This document shows, piece by piece, positions 1 through 8,187 of a DNA stretch of 64,000 nucleotides. The number at the start of each line of letters is the position of its first letter. The stretch's first letter is position 1. Source of the DNA: an uncultured Eubacteriales bacterium. Lineage in GTDB: Bacteria; Bacillota; Clostridia; Lachnospirales; Lachnospiraceae. The DNA is taken from contig ONLK01000001.1 in NCBI GenBank assembly GCA_900318615.1, positions 1 through 64,000 on the forward strand, read 5' to 3'. Both the position numbers and the translations under genes were made by a program. Under the pieces are notes generated by a model that was not told the origin of the DNA, ran no database searches, and was given only the letters and a program-made list of their open reading frames with translations.

Positions 1-636
1 ATTGCGCACGGAGGAAGTTACGAAAACGGACGGAATATATTCCTTCAGTTTCTTTGTCATCTGCTCCCGCTCAAAATCTTCCCTGCAGATTATATCCACG
101 GCATCGAGCTGCGTTTCATGCTCAAGAGCAAACGCACGGATATCTCCAATACCCGTGCGGGTTTTTCGTATATAATCGATGCCTTCCTCCGCTGTTCCGA
201 ACCGGGCCGGATCCCTCACGTAGTCATCCCATGCATAGCTTTTTCCATTCAGGAGTACTTCGAAGCATTTCATATCCGGAAACAGGTTCAATATGGAACG
301 CACCTGATCCGCTCTCAGAAGCGTCTGGGCAATTCTGCTTCCGGTGTCCAGGTCATAGACGGCAGCCCCGTTGGAGGTTACCGCATAGCGGATAAAACCA
401 GCGCGGATCAGCTCAGCCGGAAGCGATTCGAACGGACGGCCGCTGACAATGACAACCTCCATTCCTTGCTGCGATGCCTTTTGCAGTGCATCGGATACGG
501 CAGGGGACAGGCTCTTGTCTGTGCGTAAAGCCGTCCGGTCCAGATCCACGGCGATCAGACGAATGCGTTTTGCAGTATTCGTATTCATTTTAACAGCTTC
601 GGGGCCGTTTGCGGTTTTCATCAGCTTCGTCATCAT
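1..636 (-). CDS. HAD-superfamily (Cof-type, IIB) phosphatase, 3' end beyond window
   Basis: Cytoplasmic HAD hydrolase of the Cof/YidA type, expected to dephosphorylate small metabolites; the substrate cannot be read from sequence. The nucleophile motif is at about residues 31-35 (VDLDRT, the DxDxT motif with Arg in place of the usual Gly), followed by a conserved IVSGRPF segment (motif II Ser) and TSNGA. About 212 codons are visible and the C-terminal part lies outside the window. The ATG at 636-634 overlaps the obgE stop codon in an ATGA arrangement, so translational coupling is likely. In-frame ATGs at 633, 621 and 588 are alternatives, because none has a clear ribosome-binding site. Confidence 0.8.
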   Translation of the reverse strand, partial: MMTKLMKTANGPEAVKMNTNTAKRIRLIAVDLDRTALRTDKSLSPAVSDALQKASQQGMEVVIVSGRPFESLPAELIRAGFIRYAVTSNGAAVYDLDTGSRIAQTLLRADQVRSILNLFPDMKCFEVLLNGKSYAWDDYVRDPARFGTAEEGIDYIRKTRTGIGDIRAFALEHETQLDAVDIICREDFEREQMTKKLKEYIPSVFVTSSVRN

Positions 637-1931
637 TTGTAATAATCAAACTGCAGCCCGTACATTTTTACGGTATCGCCGTCCTGGATGCCCAGTTCCT
701 CCAGCTCCTTAAGAATCCCGTTATCCTTCAGGAAATTCTGGAAGAAGCGGAACCCTTTTTCCGCATCCAGATTTGTATAGCCAAGCATTTTCTCAATCTT
801 CGGTCCTTCGACAATAAACACATGGGGATCCTTCGGATCTTTCGTAACCGTAAACGGAAGGTCATTCTGACGGACATGTTCCTCCGGAAAATAGGTCTGT
901 TCGTACCTGACCGGCTCAGACGGAAGGGACCGGAGGACAGCTCTGACCGCGTTCATAAGTTCCTTCAGCCCTTGTCCGGTCACGGCGGAGATCGGATAAA
1001 CCTTCACACCCTTCGGCTCAAATTCACGGCGGATGCGATCCAGAGGGTTTTCCTCGCCCTCCTTCGTTTGAATGACATCGACCTTATTGGCGGCTATGAT
1101 CTGCGGACGTTTTGCAAGATCAGCGTTATACTTTTCAAGTTCGCGGTTAATCTTGTAAATGCTCTCCACCGGGTCTCTTCCTTCCGTACCTGCCGCATCC
1201 ACCATATGGATAATGACCCTGGTACGCTCGATATGCCGCAGAAAGTCAAAACCCAGTCCGGCACCGCTGCTGGCACCTTCAATCAGGCCGGGTATATCCG
1301 CGATCACAAAGCCATCCCCATCGTCCATCTCCACAACTCCCAGATTCGGCTGAAGGGTTGTAAAGGGATAACCGGCAATTTTCGGCTGCGCGTTGGTGAC
1401 ATGGGAAAGAAGCGTGGATTTTCCGGCATTTGGAAAGCCTACCAGTCCGACATCCGCAATAAGCTTCAGCTCCAGCGTGATCTCAAGCTCCATGCCTTCC
1501 TGCCCTCCCTGCGCATATTCCGGAACCTGCATCGTGGCAGTGGCATAGTGCATGTTTCCATTGCCTCCCCGTCCGCCTTTCAGAATGACCTGGCGGCGGT
1601 TATCTCCGGACATATCGGCAATTATCTCACCCGAGGCGGCGTCACGGATGATGGTTCCCTCCGGAACCTTCAGAACAATATCCTCGCCGTCTTTTCCATG
1701 ACAGCGTTTTTTTCCGCCCTCTTCGCCGTCTCCGGCCTTGAATTTCCTTCGATAGCGGTATTCATACAGCGTATTCATGGCATTATCTGCTTCAAAAATA
1801 ACATCACCGCCGCGGCCGCCGTCGCCGCCGTCCGGTCCGCCTGCAGCTACAAACTTTTCACGCCGGAAGCTGACGTGACCGTCTCCGCCCTTTCCGGAAA
1901 TAATCGTAAATCTGGCTCTGTCTGAAAACAT
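633..1931 (-). CDS. obgE: GTPase Obg/CgtA
   Basis: Essential ribosome-associated GTPase acting in 50S assembly and stress signalling. The glycine-rich Obg fold occupies about residues 1-158. The G domain follows with G1 (GFPNAGKST, about 165), G3 (DIPGLIEGA) and G4 (NKVD). A C-terminal OCT domain occupies about 350-430. At 432 residues it has the usual length for Firmicutes. A strong AAAGGAG ribosome-binding site sits seven bases before the ATG. It is the last ribosome-linked gene of the rplU-prp-rpmA-obgE cluster but is separated from rpmA by a terminator and a folded leader. Confidence 0.97.
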   Translation of the reverse strand: MFSDRARFTIISGKGGDGHVSFRREKFVAAGGPDGGDGGRGGDVIFEADNAMNTLYEYRYRRKFKAGDGEEGGKKRCHGKDGEDIVLKVPEGTIIRDAASGEIIADMSGDNRRQVILKGGRGGNGNMHYATATMQVPEYAQGGQEGMELEITLELKLIADVGLVGFPNAGKSTLLSHVTNAQPKIAGYPFTTLQPNLGVVEMDDGDGFVIADIPGLIEGASSGAGLGFDFLRHIERTRVIIHMVDAAGTEGRDPVESIYKINRELEKYNADLAKRPQIIAANKVDVIQTKEGEENPLDRIRREFEPKGVKVYPISAVTGQGLKELMNAVRAVLRSLPSEPVRYEQTYFPEEHVRQNDLPFTVTKDPKDPHVFIVEGPKIEKMLGYTNLDAEKGFRFFQNFLKDNGILKELEELGIQDGDTVKMYGLQFDYYK

Positions 1932-1953
1932 AAACAGCTCCTTTCTGGTCTGA

Positions 1954-2086
1954 ATCGGGTAGGGCAGATGAACTCTGCCCTGCCCGATACGGCGGCTTCG
2001 CCGTCATCTCGTGCTCCGCACCCGATGATGAGCGGCCGCCAGGAGCCATGATATGCAGGCAATCCTGCATCATGACTTCCGGCTCC
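1954..2086 (-). promoter_or_regulatory. Folded leader upstream of obgE
   Basis: Three inverted repeats lie between the rpmA terminator and obgE. They are 1954-1968 with 1974-1988 (14 of 15 positions pair, 5-base loop); 1990-1994 with 1999-2003 (CGGCG, 4-base loop); and a two-tier hairpin with outer arms 2042-2047/2081-2086 and inner arms 2047-2059/2064-2074. The first ends only about 22 bases before the obgE start. No good -10/-35 pair is visible, so I infer read-through transcription with RNA-level control. No known riboswitch family is recognised. Confidence 0.45.
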
Positions 2087-2096
2087 CCGCCTTTAC

Positions 2097-2165
2097 AAAA
2101 GAAGCTCCGGGCATACAGCACCGGAGCTTAACATCAAAAGTATAACCGCCGGGGGATTATTCCCC
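2097..2165 (-). terminator. Rho-independent terminator of the rplU-prp-rpmA unit
   Basis: On the minus strand a 9-bp perfect stem (AAGCTCCGG, 2121-2129 pairing with 2102-2110, 10-base loop) is followed by a TTCTTTT run ending near 2097. A smaller hairpin (GGGGA/TCCCC, 2152-2156 with 2161-2165) precedes it directly after the rpmA stop codon. Confidence 0.7.
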
Positions 2166-2178
2166 GTCTTTTCACAGA

Positions 2179-2484
2179 TCAGTCTGCTGCCTGAGCTGCC
2201 TTTGCTTCAGCCGGATAAACAGAAAGCTGTTTCTTGTCGCGGCCTTTTCTTTCAAAACGTACGACACCATCGCAAAGTGCAAACAGTGTGTCATCTCCGC
2301 CCCTGCCTACATTGCTTCCCGGAAGAATATGGGTTCCGCGCTGTCTGTAGAGGATATTTCCTGCCTTAACAAACTGTCCGTCTGCTCTCTTAGCACCCAG
2401 TCTCTTGGACTCGGAGTCACGGCCGTTCTTGGTAGAACCAACACCCTTTTTATGAGCAAACAACTGAAGGTTCATCTTTAACAT
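2179..2484 (-). CDS. rpmA: 50S ribosomal protein L27
   Basis: Ribosomal protein L27, whose N-terminus reaches the peptidyl-transferase centre. The 101-residue protein begins [18 protein letters not shown]. The leading MLKMNLQLF is the Firmicutes-specific extension removed by the cysteine protease Prp before A10, leaving AHKKG as the mature end. The gene for Prp is the next one upstream, as expected. An AAAGGTGGTG ribosome-binding site precedes the ATG. A terminator follows. Confidence 0.98.
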   Translation of the reverse strand: MLKMNLQLFAHKKGVGSTKNGRDSESKRLGAKRADGQFVKAGNILYRQRGTHILPGSNVGRGGDDTLFALCDGVVRFERKGRDKKQLSVYPAEAKAAQAAD

Positions 2485-2525
2485 GTCAATACACCACCTT
2501 TAATATCCGTTCAAATATCAGTTCG

Positions 2526-2849
2526 TCATTTCTGATTTCTGAATGAAAGCTTCAGAAATTGTTTTCCATAAGTTTCCTGTACCGAATGAAGTCCAAGCAC
2601 CAGAGTGTTCATCAGCAAAGCGGCTTTTTCCGAAGGCGGACATCTAAGCTTAATGCTCAGAAAACCGTCCCCCTCTTCTTCCGTCAGATGATCATCGGTA
2701 AACTTTTCGATCGCGTTTGCTGTATTGATCATCAGAACGGAGACGGCGGCACAGACAATATCGCTGCCTTCCTCCGCAAAATCGGCGTGGCCGCGGCTTG
2801 TAACCTCACAGTACGTATTCCCGCATGTAACAGCCTTTATACGGATCAT
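2526..2849 (-). CDS. prp: Ribosomal-processing cysteine protease Prp
   Basis: Small cysteine protease (YsxB family, 107 residues) that removes the N-terminal extension of L27. The catalytic pair is visible as His21 (in RGHADFAEEG) and Cys33 (in SDIVCAAVS), with the family spacing. It lies between rplU and rpmA, the normal position in Firmicutes. The ribosome-binding site before the ATG is weak, which is common for this low-abundance enzyme sandwiched between highly expressed ribosomal genes. Confidence 0.95.
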   Translation of the reverse strand: MIRIKAVTCGNTYCEVTSRGHADFAEEGSDIVCAAVSVLMINTANAIEKFTDDHLTEEEGDGFLSIKLRCPPSEKAALLMNTLVLGLHSVQETYGKQFLKLSFRNQK

Positions 2850-2864
2850 ACCGCTGTCATTTTC

Positions 2865-3170
2865 TCAGGCGTTGATCTTTTCGATCCGAACCTGGGTGTA
2901 CGGCTGTCTGTGGCCATTCTTCTTGTGATATCCGGTCTTGCGTTTATACTTGTAAACGATGACCTTCTTCGCTTTGTCGTTTTTAACGACGGTAGCTGTA
3001 ACGGTAGCGCCTTCAACATCTTTCCCGACCTTCAGGCCTTCATTGCTTACGGCCAGTACCTGATCAAAGGTAACGGTTTCGCCAGCCTCTGCTCCGAGTT
3101 TTTCAACATTGATCGTGTCACCCTCGGATACCTTGTACTGCTTTCCACCAGTTGCGATAATTGCGTACAT
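2865..3170 (-). CDS. rplU: 50S ribosomal protein L21
   Basis: Ribosomal protein L21, 101 residues from [14 protein letters not shown] to the typical QVRIEKI end. The frame stays open 29 codons further upstream, but the internal ATG at 3170 follows ATGGAGGAAACACA, a strong ribosome-binding site. It also matches the conserved L21 N-terminus, and the upstream part is the RNA leader. It is first in the rplU-prp-rpmA unit, with its own consensus promoter and an apparent autoregulatory leader. Confidence 0.97.
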   Translation of the reverse strand: MYAIIATGGKQYKVSEGDTINVEKLGAEAGETVTFDQVLAVSNEGLKVGKDVEGATVTATVVKNDKAKKVIVYKYKRKTGYHKKNGHRQPYTQVRIEKINA

Positions 3171-3175
3171 TGTGT

Positions 3176-3257
3176 TTCCTCCATAAAATTTACTCGCCAG
3201 ATTGGGTGATGTCCTGGCCATCAGGGCATACTTATAGAACCTCTCTGTGCGGCACAC
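3176..3257 (-). promoter_or_regulatory. L21 ribosomal-protein leader RNA
   Basis: The transcript leader between the promoter and rplU starts with GTGCCGCACAGAG. It has a stem around AGGTTCTATAAGTATGCCCT and then a GCCAG...CTGGC hairpin (3214-3218 with 3196-3200) just before the ribosome-binding site. This order and these motifs resemble, from memory, the Firmicutes L21 leader, where L21 is thought to bind and repress its own mRNA. A covariance-model search against the Rfam L21_leader family would decide it. Confidence 0.68.
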
Positions 3258-3263
3258 TAAAAT

Positions 3264-3292
3264 ATAATATGTCAGCTGTGCAGGCTTGTCAA
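3264..3292 (-). promoter_or_regulatory. Sigma-A-type promoter for rplU
   Basis: On the minus strand TTGACA (3292-3287) is separated by 17 bases from TATTAT (3269-3264), a near-consensus vegetative promoter. It lies directly after the stop codon of the RNase G gene, so the ribosomal genes have their own start. Confidence 0.85.
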
Positions 3293-3298
3293 CATTTT

Positions 3299-4456
3299 TT
3301 ATAAAGGTTTTTCAATTTTCATCCGTGTGATTTCCACCAGTCCGAGCTTTGTTATATCTTCAAAACGGGTACGCACCGGGTCTTTCAGGAGGTACTGTTT
3401 CAGAGCATGAATCAGCTGCTCCGTGCTCTCCTTTTTTTCCATATTGATAAAATCAATCAGAATGATCCCGGACAGATTGCGAAGTCTTATCTGACGCGCA
3501 CATTCCCGGGCAGCCTCCAGGTTTGTGGATAGGAAATTTTCTTCCCGGTTCATATGTTTCCGCTTCTGCGCGCTGCAGGCTGTGTTGACATCGATTACAC
3601 TCAAAGCTTCGGTAACTTCGATCACCAGGGATGCCCCGGAGCTGAGATGAACGATCCGGCTTTTCGCGTTTTCAAGTTCTCTTCTGAGACAATAACAGCT
3701 TTTAAGCGAAACCATCCTGTCCTCGTACAGGCGGACACGGTTCAAAAGATCCGGCCGCCTCCCGCGGATATATTCCGTAATGTTGTTTATAATTTCACTG
3801 TCTGCTGCTGTAATCTTTCCGATGTCCGCCGGCAGTTCTCCGATCCTTTTCAGATATGCCTCCGGAGCCTTGTAAAGGCAGCTGTATGCCACGCGTTTGT
3901 CTGAAATTTCCAGAATCCTCCGAAGCTGTTCCCGTATTTCCCGGATATGTCCTTCTGCCTGCGATACACTCAGATCCGCCGCAGCTGTCCGGACAAGTAC
4001 CCGGATATCTTTGCCGGTATACCTGTCTGAAAGTTCCCTGAAGCTACTGCGGACGGAAGCATCTATTTTTCTGGAGACACCGGCGTCCCCGCACCAGGAA
4101 ACCATACAGTACGGACTTTTCAGGGTCAGTTTTCCGCTCAGAGCCATCTTTTTTTCTTTGATCGGTTCGCGGACAACCTGAACGGCCAGCTCGCTTCCGG
4201 CTGCAATGCGGCCGGTGTTTCCTCCGGTAATCCGAACCGGCTCATTCAAAGGCAGATATCCGCTGACACCCGGCTGGATATCTACGAAAGCAGCATTCAA
4301 GTCCTTCAGGACACGGGTTACCTTGCCAATGTAGATATCACCGAGGCTAAATTTCCGCTGCAGGTTATCCTCGTGAATTTCAATGGCGCGGCTGTTTTCA
4401 TCGAGGAGGAAGGAACGAACCATATCCTCCTCACGGTCAACAACATAGGTGTTCAT
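3299..4456 (-). CDS. rng: Ribonuclease G/E family protein, short form
   Basis: Endoribonuclease of the RNase E/G family for rRNA and mRNA processing. An S1-like RNA-binding segment occupies about residues 36-110. The DNase-I-like catalytic region retains both metal-binding Asp residues, D289 (VIDVN) and D335 (ILIDFINM). The protein stops at residue 385, soon after the GLVEITR motif. It therefore lacks the zinc-link CxxC and the small dimerisation domain found in E. coli RNase E/G. The start ATG lies three bases after the DUF2344 stop codon. It belongs to the TIGR03960-DUF2344-rng operon. Confidence 0.9.
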   Translation of the reverse strand: MNTYVVDREEDMVRSFLLDENSRAIEIHEDNLQRKFSLGDIYIGKVTRVLKDLNAAFVDIQPGVSGYLPLNEPVRITGGNTGRIAAGSELAVQVVREPIKEKKMALSGKLTLKSPYCMVSWCGDAGVSRKIDASVRSSFRELSDRYTGKDIRVLVRTAAADLSVSQAEGHIREIREQLRRILEISDKRVAYSCLYKAPEAYLKRIGELPADIGKITAADSEIINNITEYIRGRRPDLLNRVRLYEDRMVSLKSCYCLRRELENAKSRIVHLSSGASLVIEVTEALSVIDVNTACSAQKRKHMNREENFLSTNLEAARECARQIRLRNLSGIILIDFINMEKKESTEQLIHALKQYLLKDPVRTRFEDITKLGLVEITRMKIEKPL

Positions 4457-4458
4457 GC

Positions 4459-5178
4459 TTATATCCCAAGTTCTCCGAGCGGTACTAATTTATGTTCCCC
4501 GTTTTCGCTCACGTCTGCATAGACCTCTTCACGATTTACCGAAAGGATATACTCTGGCATAGAAAGATCCAGAAAATCAAGACAGCTTCGGATGGCTGCC
4601 CCCGGCTTCAGATTTGCCTGACTGCCGGCGCGGACGCGAAGAAACAGGCTGTCCTCCTCCTGGTGCATATCCAAAATCAGCGGGCGGATATTGACGTTTT
4701 TCAGTCCATCCTTTCCCTCTTTGGTCACTTCAATATCGGACTGCGTAAGAAAAAGGCCGAGATGATCCAGCATCTGCTGCCAGCTGTGCCGGTATTCTTC
4801 GGGGGTTTTTTCTGCATCCCGGATTTTGACCCGGTAATCGGCAGCAGACACAAGAGACATGGCCTTCCCTGCTTTCCCCTCAGCTACCTGTATCATATCC
4901 GTTACCCGGATGCCTTCCGCCATCACACTGTTCAGACGGCTCAGAGCCTCCTCACGGCTAATCGGCGTATTTAATTCCACATCCATGTATTCGCAGTCTG
5001 AAGTCTGGCCAACGCTCAGAGGAAGAGCGAAGGACATGATCATGTGGGGGCTCATTCCTTCGGAATAACGGATATCTATACCTGCACGCCGCATGGCCTT
5101 CTGAAAATAACGCATGATATCCAGATGACCGATGAACCGCAGCTCTCCCTGCCTGGAATACTTAAATCTGACCTTCAT
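4459..5178 (-). CDS. TIGR03936 / DUF2344 family protein
   Basis: A 239-residue protein starting MKVRFKYSRQGELRFIGHLD, the hallmark N-terminus of the DUF2344 family (radical-SAM-linked). It is consistently encoded beside a TIGR03960 radical-SAM protein, and both are sometimes one fused polypeptide. The ATG at 5178 overlaps the end of the radical-SAM gene by 17 bases. The longer open frame up to 5262 would overlap by about 100 bases and carries no conserved sequence. The biochemical role is unknown; position suggests a link to RNA modification or ribosome maturation. Confidence 0.9.
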   Translation of the reverse strand: MKVRFKYSRQGELRFIGHLDIMRYFQKAMRRAGIDIRYSEGMSPHMIMSFALPLSVGQTSDCEYMDVELNTPISREEALSRLNSVMAEGIRVTDMIQVAEGKAGKAMSLVSAADYRVKIRDAEKTPEEYRHSWQQMLDHLGLFLTQSDIEVTKEGKDGLKNVNIRPLILDMHQEEDSLFLRVRAGSQANLKPGAAIRSCLDFLDLSMPEYILSVNREEVYADVSENGEHKLVPLGELGI

Positions 5179-7030
5179 AGCAGACGCCTCCTCCGAATAC
5201 CCGTGCGCCGCAGCCGCTGCACTGTTCTCTGCAGTTCGGGGTAACTTTCCCTTCCATGGCATGCTGCCATTCCCGTTTCAGGAACTCCCTGGAAACGCCG
5301 ATATCAATAAAATCCCACGGTAAAAGTTCGTCCAGAGACCGGGGACGTTTCGTATAGAAATCAGGGTCAACCCCGGTTTCATCAAAGGCGTTCAGCCAGT
5401 TTTCGTAATGAAAGCATTCCGTCCAGGCATCAAAAATCTGTCCGCTCCGGTAAACCTTTTCGATGACAGAAGCACAGCGGCGGTCACCGCGGGCCAGGAA
5501 CCCCTCCAGCACGGTTTCTTCCGCCTGATGCCAGTTATATTTGATACTCTTATGATTCAGCTGTGCCTTGATTTCATGGTTAACCGTAGCCGCAAATCCA
5601 AGATAATCGCCCGGGCTGTACATAACGGCCCACTGAAATGGCGTGAAGGGCTTCGGCACAAAGAAGGATGTGCTGACGGTGATCTGGCATTTGCCGTGAC
5701 GCTCTTCTTTTGGCACTTCCTCGTAGAAAACAGCTGCAATTTTGTTTGCCAGATGCGCGATATCGCGTCTGTCATCATCATTTTCCTGCGGAAGGCCAAG
5801 CATAAAATAAAGCTTTACATGGCTCCATCCTCCGCGGAAAGCCTGTGCGGCTCCGCCAAGAATATCTTCTTCGGTCAGCCCCTTATTAATAATATTGCGC
5901 AGACGCTGGGATCCTGCTTCGGGGGCGAACGTAAGGGAGCTTTTTCTCACGTCCTGGACCTTGCTCATGATATCAAGCGAAAAAGCGTCTATTCTAAGGG
6001 ACGGCAGTGCAATGTTGATGTGCTCTTTCCCATATTTTTCAACAAGATAATCAACCAGACCGGAAAGCTGAGTGTAATCGCTGGTGCTTAGGGAGCTGAG
6101 GTTGATTTCTTCATATCCGGTGCTTTTAAGCATGGAATCGGCATGTTTCTCAAGGACTTTGACATTGCGCTGGCGTGTCGGCCGGTAAATCATTCCCGCC
6201 TGGCAGAAACGGCAGCCGCGGATGCAGCCGCGCTGCACCTCCAGTACCACCCGGTCCTGCGTTGCCTTGATATAGGGAACCACCGGTTTTTCCGGGTAAA
6301 CCGCATCCGTGAGATCCATCACAATCTGTTTTTTCACACGCGCAGGCACATCATCGTACAGCGGCATGAACTGTCGGAGCGTTCCATCCTCGTTATAGCT
6401 TACCTGATACAGGGACGGCACATAAATCCCGGGAATATGAGAAGCCTGGCGCAGAAATTCCTGCCGCGTCTTCCCTTCCTTTTTCATCTTCCTGTAAAGA
6501 TCAAACAGGGTATTGTACTGAGTTTCCCCCTCGCCGATATAAAACATATCAAAGAAAGGCGCCAGCGGTTCCGGATTATAGGCACAGGGACCTCCACCGA
6601 TGACAATCGGACAGTTGTCCGATCTGTCCTGTGCGTGCAGCGGAATGCCGGAAAGATCCAGGATCTGAAGAATATTGGTATAGCACATTTCATACTGGAT
6701 CGTGATTCCGAGGAAATCAAAATCAAGGATCGGATCCTGTGACTCAAGGGCAAAAAGCCGGATGTTTTTTTCCCTCATAACCCTGTCCATATCTGTCCAG
6801 GGAGAATAGACGCGCTCGCACCAGACATCCTCTCTCCGGTTAAACATGTCATAAAGGATCTGGATACCCAGATGGGACATGCCGATTTCATAGACATCCG
6901 GAAAGCACATGGCAAAACGGATGTCGATCTTATTTTTATCTTTAACTACACTGTTAAGCTCACTTCCGATATAGCGTGCTGGTTTGTCGACACTTAACAG
7001 AATAGAATCATCAACTGCTAATTTTTTCAA
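5162..7030 (-). CDS. TIGR03960 family B12-binding/radical-SAM protein
   Basis: A 622-residue radical-SAM enzyme. The N-terminal B12-binding-like region (about 1-220, with EIGMSHLGIQILYD) is followed by a radical-SAM core with a CxxxCxxC cluster motif (RGCIRGCRFCQAG, about residue 268). A C-terminal region ends in a Cys cluster (CREQCSGCG). The start codon is TTG at 7030, with AGGAG six bases ahead; no ATG fits better. It follows the Fic-like gene with a 47-base gap and no terminator, so the two are probably co-transcribed. The substrate is unknown. Confidence 0.92.
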   Translation of the reverse strand: MKKLAVDDSILLSVDKPARYIGSELNSVVKDKNKIDIRFAMCFPDVYEIGMSHLGIQILYDMFNRREDVWCERVYSPWTDMDRVMREKNIRLFALESQDPILDFDFLGITIQYEMCYTNILQILDLSGIPLHAQDRSDNCPIVIGGGPCAYNPEPLAPFFDMFYIGEGETQYNTLFDLYRKMKKEGKTRQEFLRQASHIPGIYVPSLYQVSYNEDGTLRQFMPLYDDVPARVKKQIVMDLTDAVYPEKPVVPYIKATQDRVVLEVQRGCIRGCRFCQAGMIYRPTRQRNVKVLEKHADSMLKSTGYEEINLSSLSTSDYTQLSGLVDYLVEKYGKEHINIALPSLRIDAFSLDIMSKVQDVRKSSLTFAPEAGSQRLRNIINKGLTEEDILGGAAQAFRGGWSHVKLYFMLGLPQENDDDRRDIAHLANKIAAVFYEEVPKEERHGKCQITVSTSFFVPKPFTPFQWAVMYSPGDYLGFAATVNHEIKAQLNHKSIKYNWHQAEETVLEGFLARGDRRCASVIEKVYRSGQIFDAWTECFHYENWLNAFDETGVDPDFYTKRPRSLDELLPWDFIDIGVSREFLKREWQHAMEGKVTPNCREQCSGCGARVFGGGVCYEGQI

Positions 7031-7077
7031 CTTTACTCCTGTCTTTCTGAAAATTTCTGGTTTTATCCCTAAAAAAG

Positions 7078-8049
7078 TTACTGCCTGACTTCGTCCATGG
7101 TCCTGACGTATTTCTGATTCCGGCTGTTTGGCTTGTCCGGCACGGTCATGCGGATATAACCGTCGCGGATGGCCGGCAGCAGATAGTTGTCGCGGAATGT
7201 CTGCCGATGTTTCAGCCCGGTCATGGCCATCAGCTCTTTGGTAGAATAAGCTTTTTCATCCATGACCTCCAGAAGCTTCTGAACAGAAGAAGACATGGCC
7301 GGATGCCGCGGGGCTGTATCCAGAGAGCTGAGAAAATCCTGAACAGACTCTGAAATCCGATCCGCCCAGAAATCGAGAATGTCACCGTAATCCTGATAGT
7401 GAACACTGCCCCGGATTTTGATATCATATTCACTTTCATGCCCGATCCATTTTTCCTCGAAAGGAAGGTATTGAAAAATCGGATCATATCCGGAGGACAG
7501 CAATGCCCGCGCCCAGATTCGGGCGAACAGCATATTTCCGTCCGGAAACGGCATGATAATGCAGCAGCGCACAAAGAATACAGCCGCCCTGATGACCGGA
7601 TGCACCTTTGCCTTCTGCGTCCATTCGAAAAGATCCCTCATAAGCTGCGGAATGGTCGATGCGGAAGGAAGTACCCGGGATGCCGGAGTGCTTTCCCTCA
7701 CATGCCGGCCCGTGCGGAACGATCCGGCATCGCTGCTCAGCCCATCCATGAGCAGGGCGTGAAGCTGACAGCAGGCGGATATATCGGACAGATCCGCAGT
7801 GCCGGCAAATTCCATCGCTCTGGATATGTTGCCGGTCCGGATGGCATATTCTTTTTCTGTCAGACGGTCTGCTGTATACCCGGAAAGACGCAGGACCGCC
7901 TGGACATTCCGAATATCGCAGCTTTTTTTAATACCGGAACTGATCGGCATGACCCGGGTATACTGGCTGATTTTTTCCAGATCGCGGCTGATTTGCGAGA
8001 TGGTCAGAACAAAGTTATCTGAAATTGTGTAATTAAAAGGCCGGTTCAT
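7078..8049 (-). CDS. Fic/DOC-fold protein with degraded catalytic motif
   Basis: A 323-residue protein with the Fic fold: a LHALLMDG...GSFRTG segment (about 97-114), then IPQLMRDLFEW, then the core helix HPVIRAAVFFVRCCIIMPFPDGN. A C-terminal winged-helix region follows (about 255-320, YSTKELMAMTGL...RQTFRDNYLLPAI). Active Fic enzymes carry HxFxxGNGRxxR. Here the catalytic His is Met166, the second Gly is Met173 and the first Arg is Leu174, while Phe168, Gly171, Asn172 and Arg177 remain. AMPylation activity is therefore unlikely. It has its own promoter and heads the operon leading into the radical-SAM gene. Confidence 0.82.
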   Translation of the reverse strand: MNRPFNYTISDNFVLTISQISRDLEKISQYTRVMPISSGIKKSCDIRNVQAVLRLSGYTADRLTEKEYAIRTGNISRAMEFAGTADLSDISACCQLHALLMDGLSSDAGSFRTGRHVRESTPASRVLPSASTIPQLMRDLFEWTQKAKVHPVIRAAVFFVRCCIIMPFPDGNMLFARIWARALLSSGYDPIFQYLPFEEKWIGHESEYDIKIRGSVHYQDYGDILDFWADRISESVQDFLSSLDTAPRHPAMSSSVQKLLEVMDEKAYSTKELMAMTGLKHRQTFRDNYLLPAIRDGYIRMTVPDKPNSRNQKYVRTMDEVRQ

Positions 8050-8085
8050 GATCCCCCTCCCTCCAATGGTATCCGTTACCTGCCT

Positions 8086-8114
8086 ATTATAACTTTACGG
8101 ATCGAATCGGTCAA
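8086..8114 (-). promoter_or_regulatory. Promoter for the Fic-like gene and downstream operon
   Basis: TTGACC (8114-8109), a 17-base spacer and TATAAT (8091-8086) on the minus strand, immediately downstream of the sulfatase terminator. A GGAGGGAGGGGG ribosome-binding stretch follows. Confidence 0.85.
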
Positions 8115-8121
8115 GTTAATC

Positions 8122-8150
8122 AAAAAGCCAGCTGATCATTATCAGCTGGC
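8122..8150 (-). terminator. Terminator of the LTA-synthase-like gene
   Basis: Ten-base arms GCCAGCTGAT/ATCAGCTGGC (8127-8136 with 8141-8150), a four-base loop, and a T5 run on the minus strand at 8126-8122. Confidence 0.88.
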
Positions 8151-8187
8151 AAAAACGAATATTTATTTTCAGGTGCTTTAACTTTCA

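Noticed and set aside
609..1925. A 438-codon plus-strand open frame opposite obgE
   Set aside because: It mirrors the whole length of a well-conserved GTPase gene, has no ribosome-binding site and no recognisable protein features. It is a shadow frame due to codon bias.
1858..2121. Minus-strand open frames of 71-87 codons between rpmA and obgE
   Set aside because: They span the terminator and hairpins, overlap the obgE start in another frame, and lack start signals.
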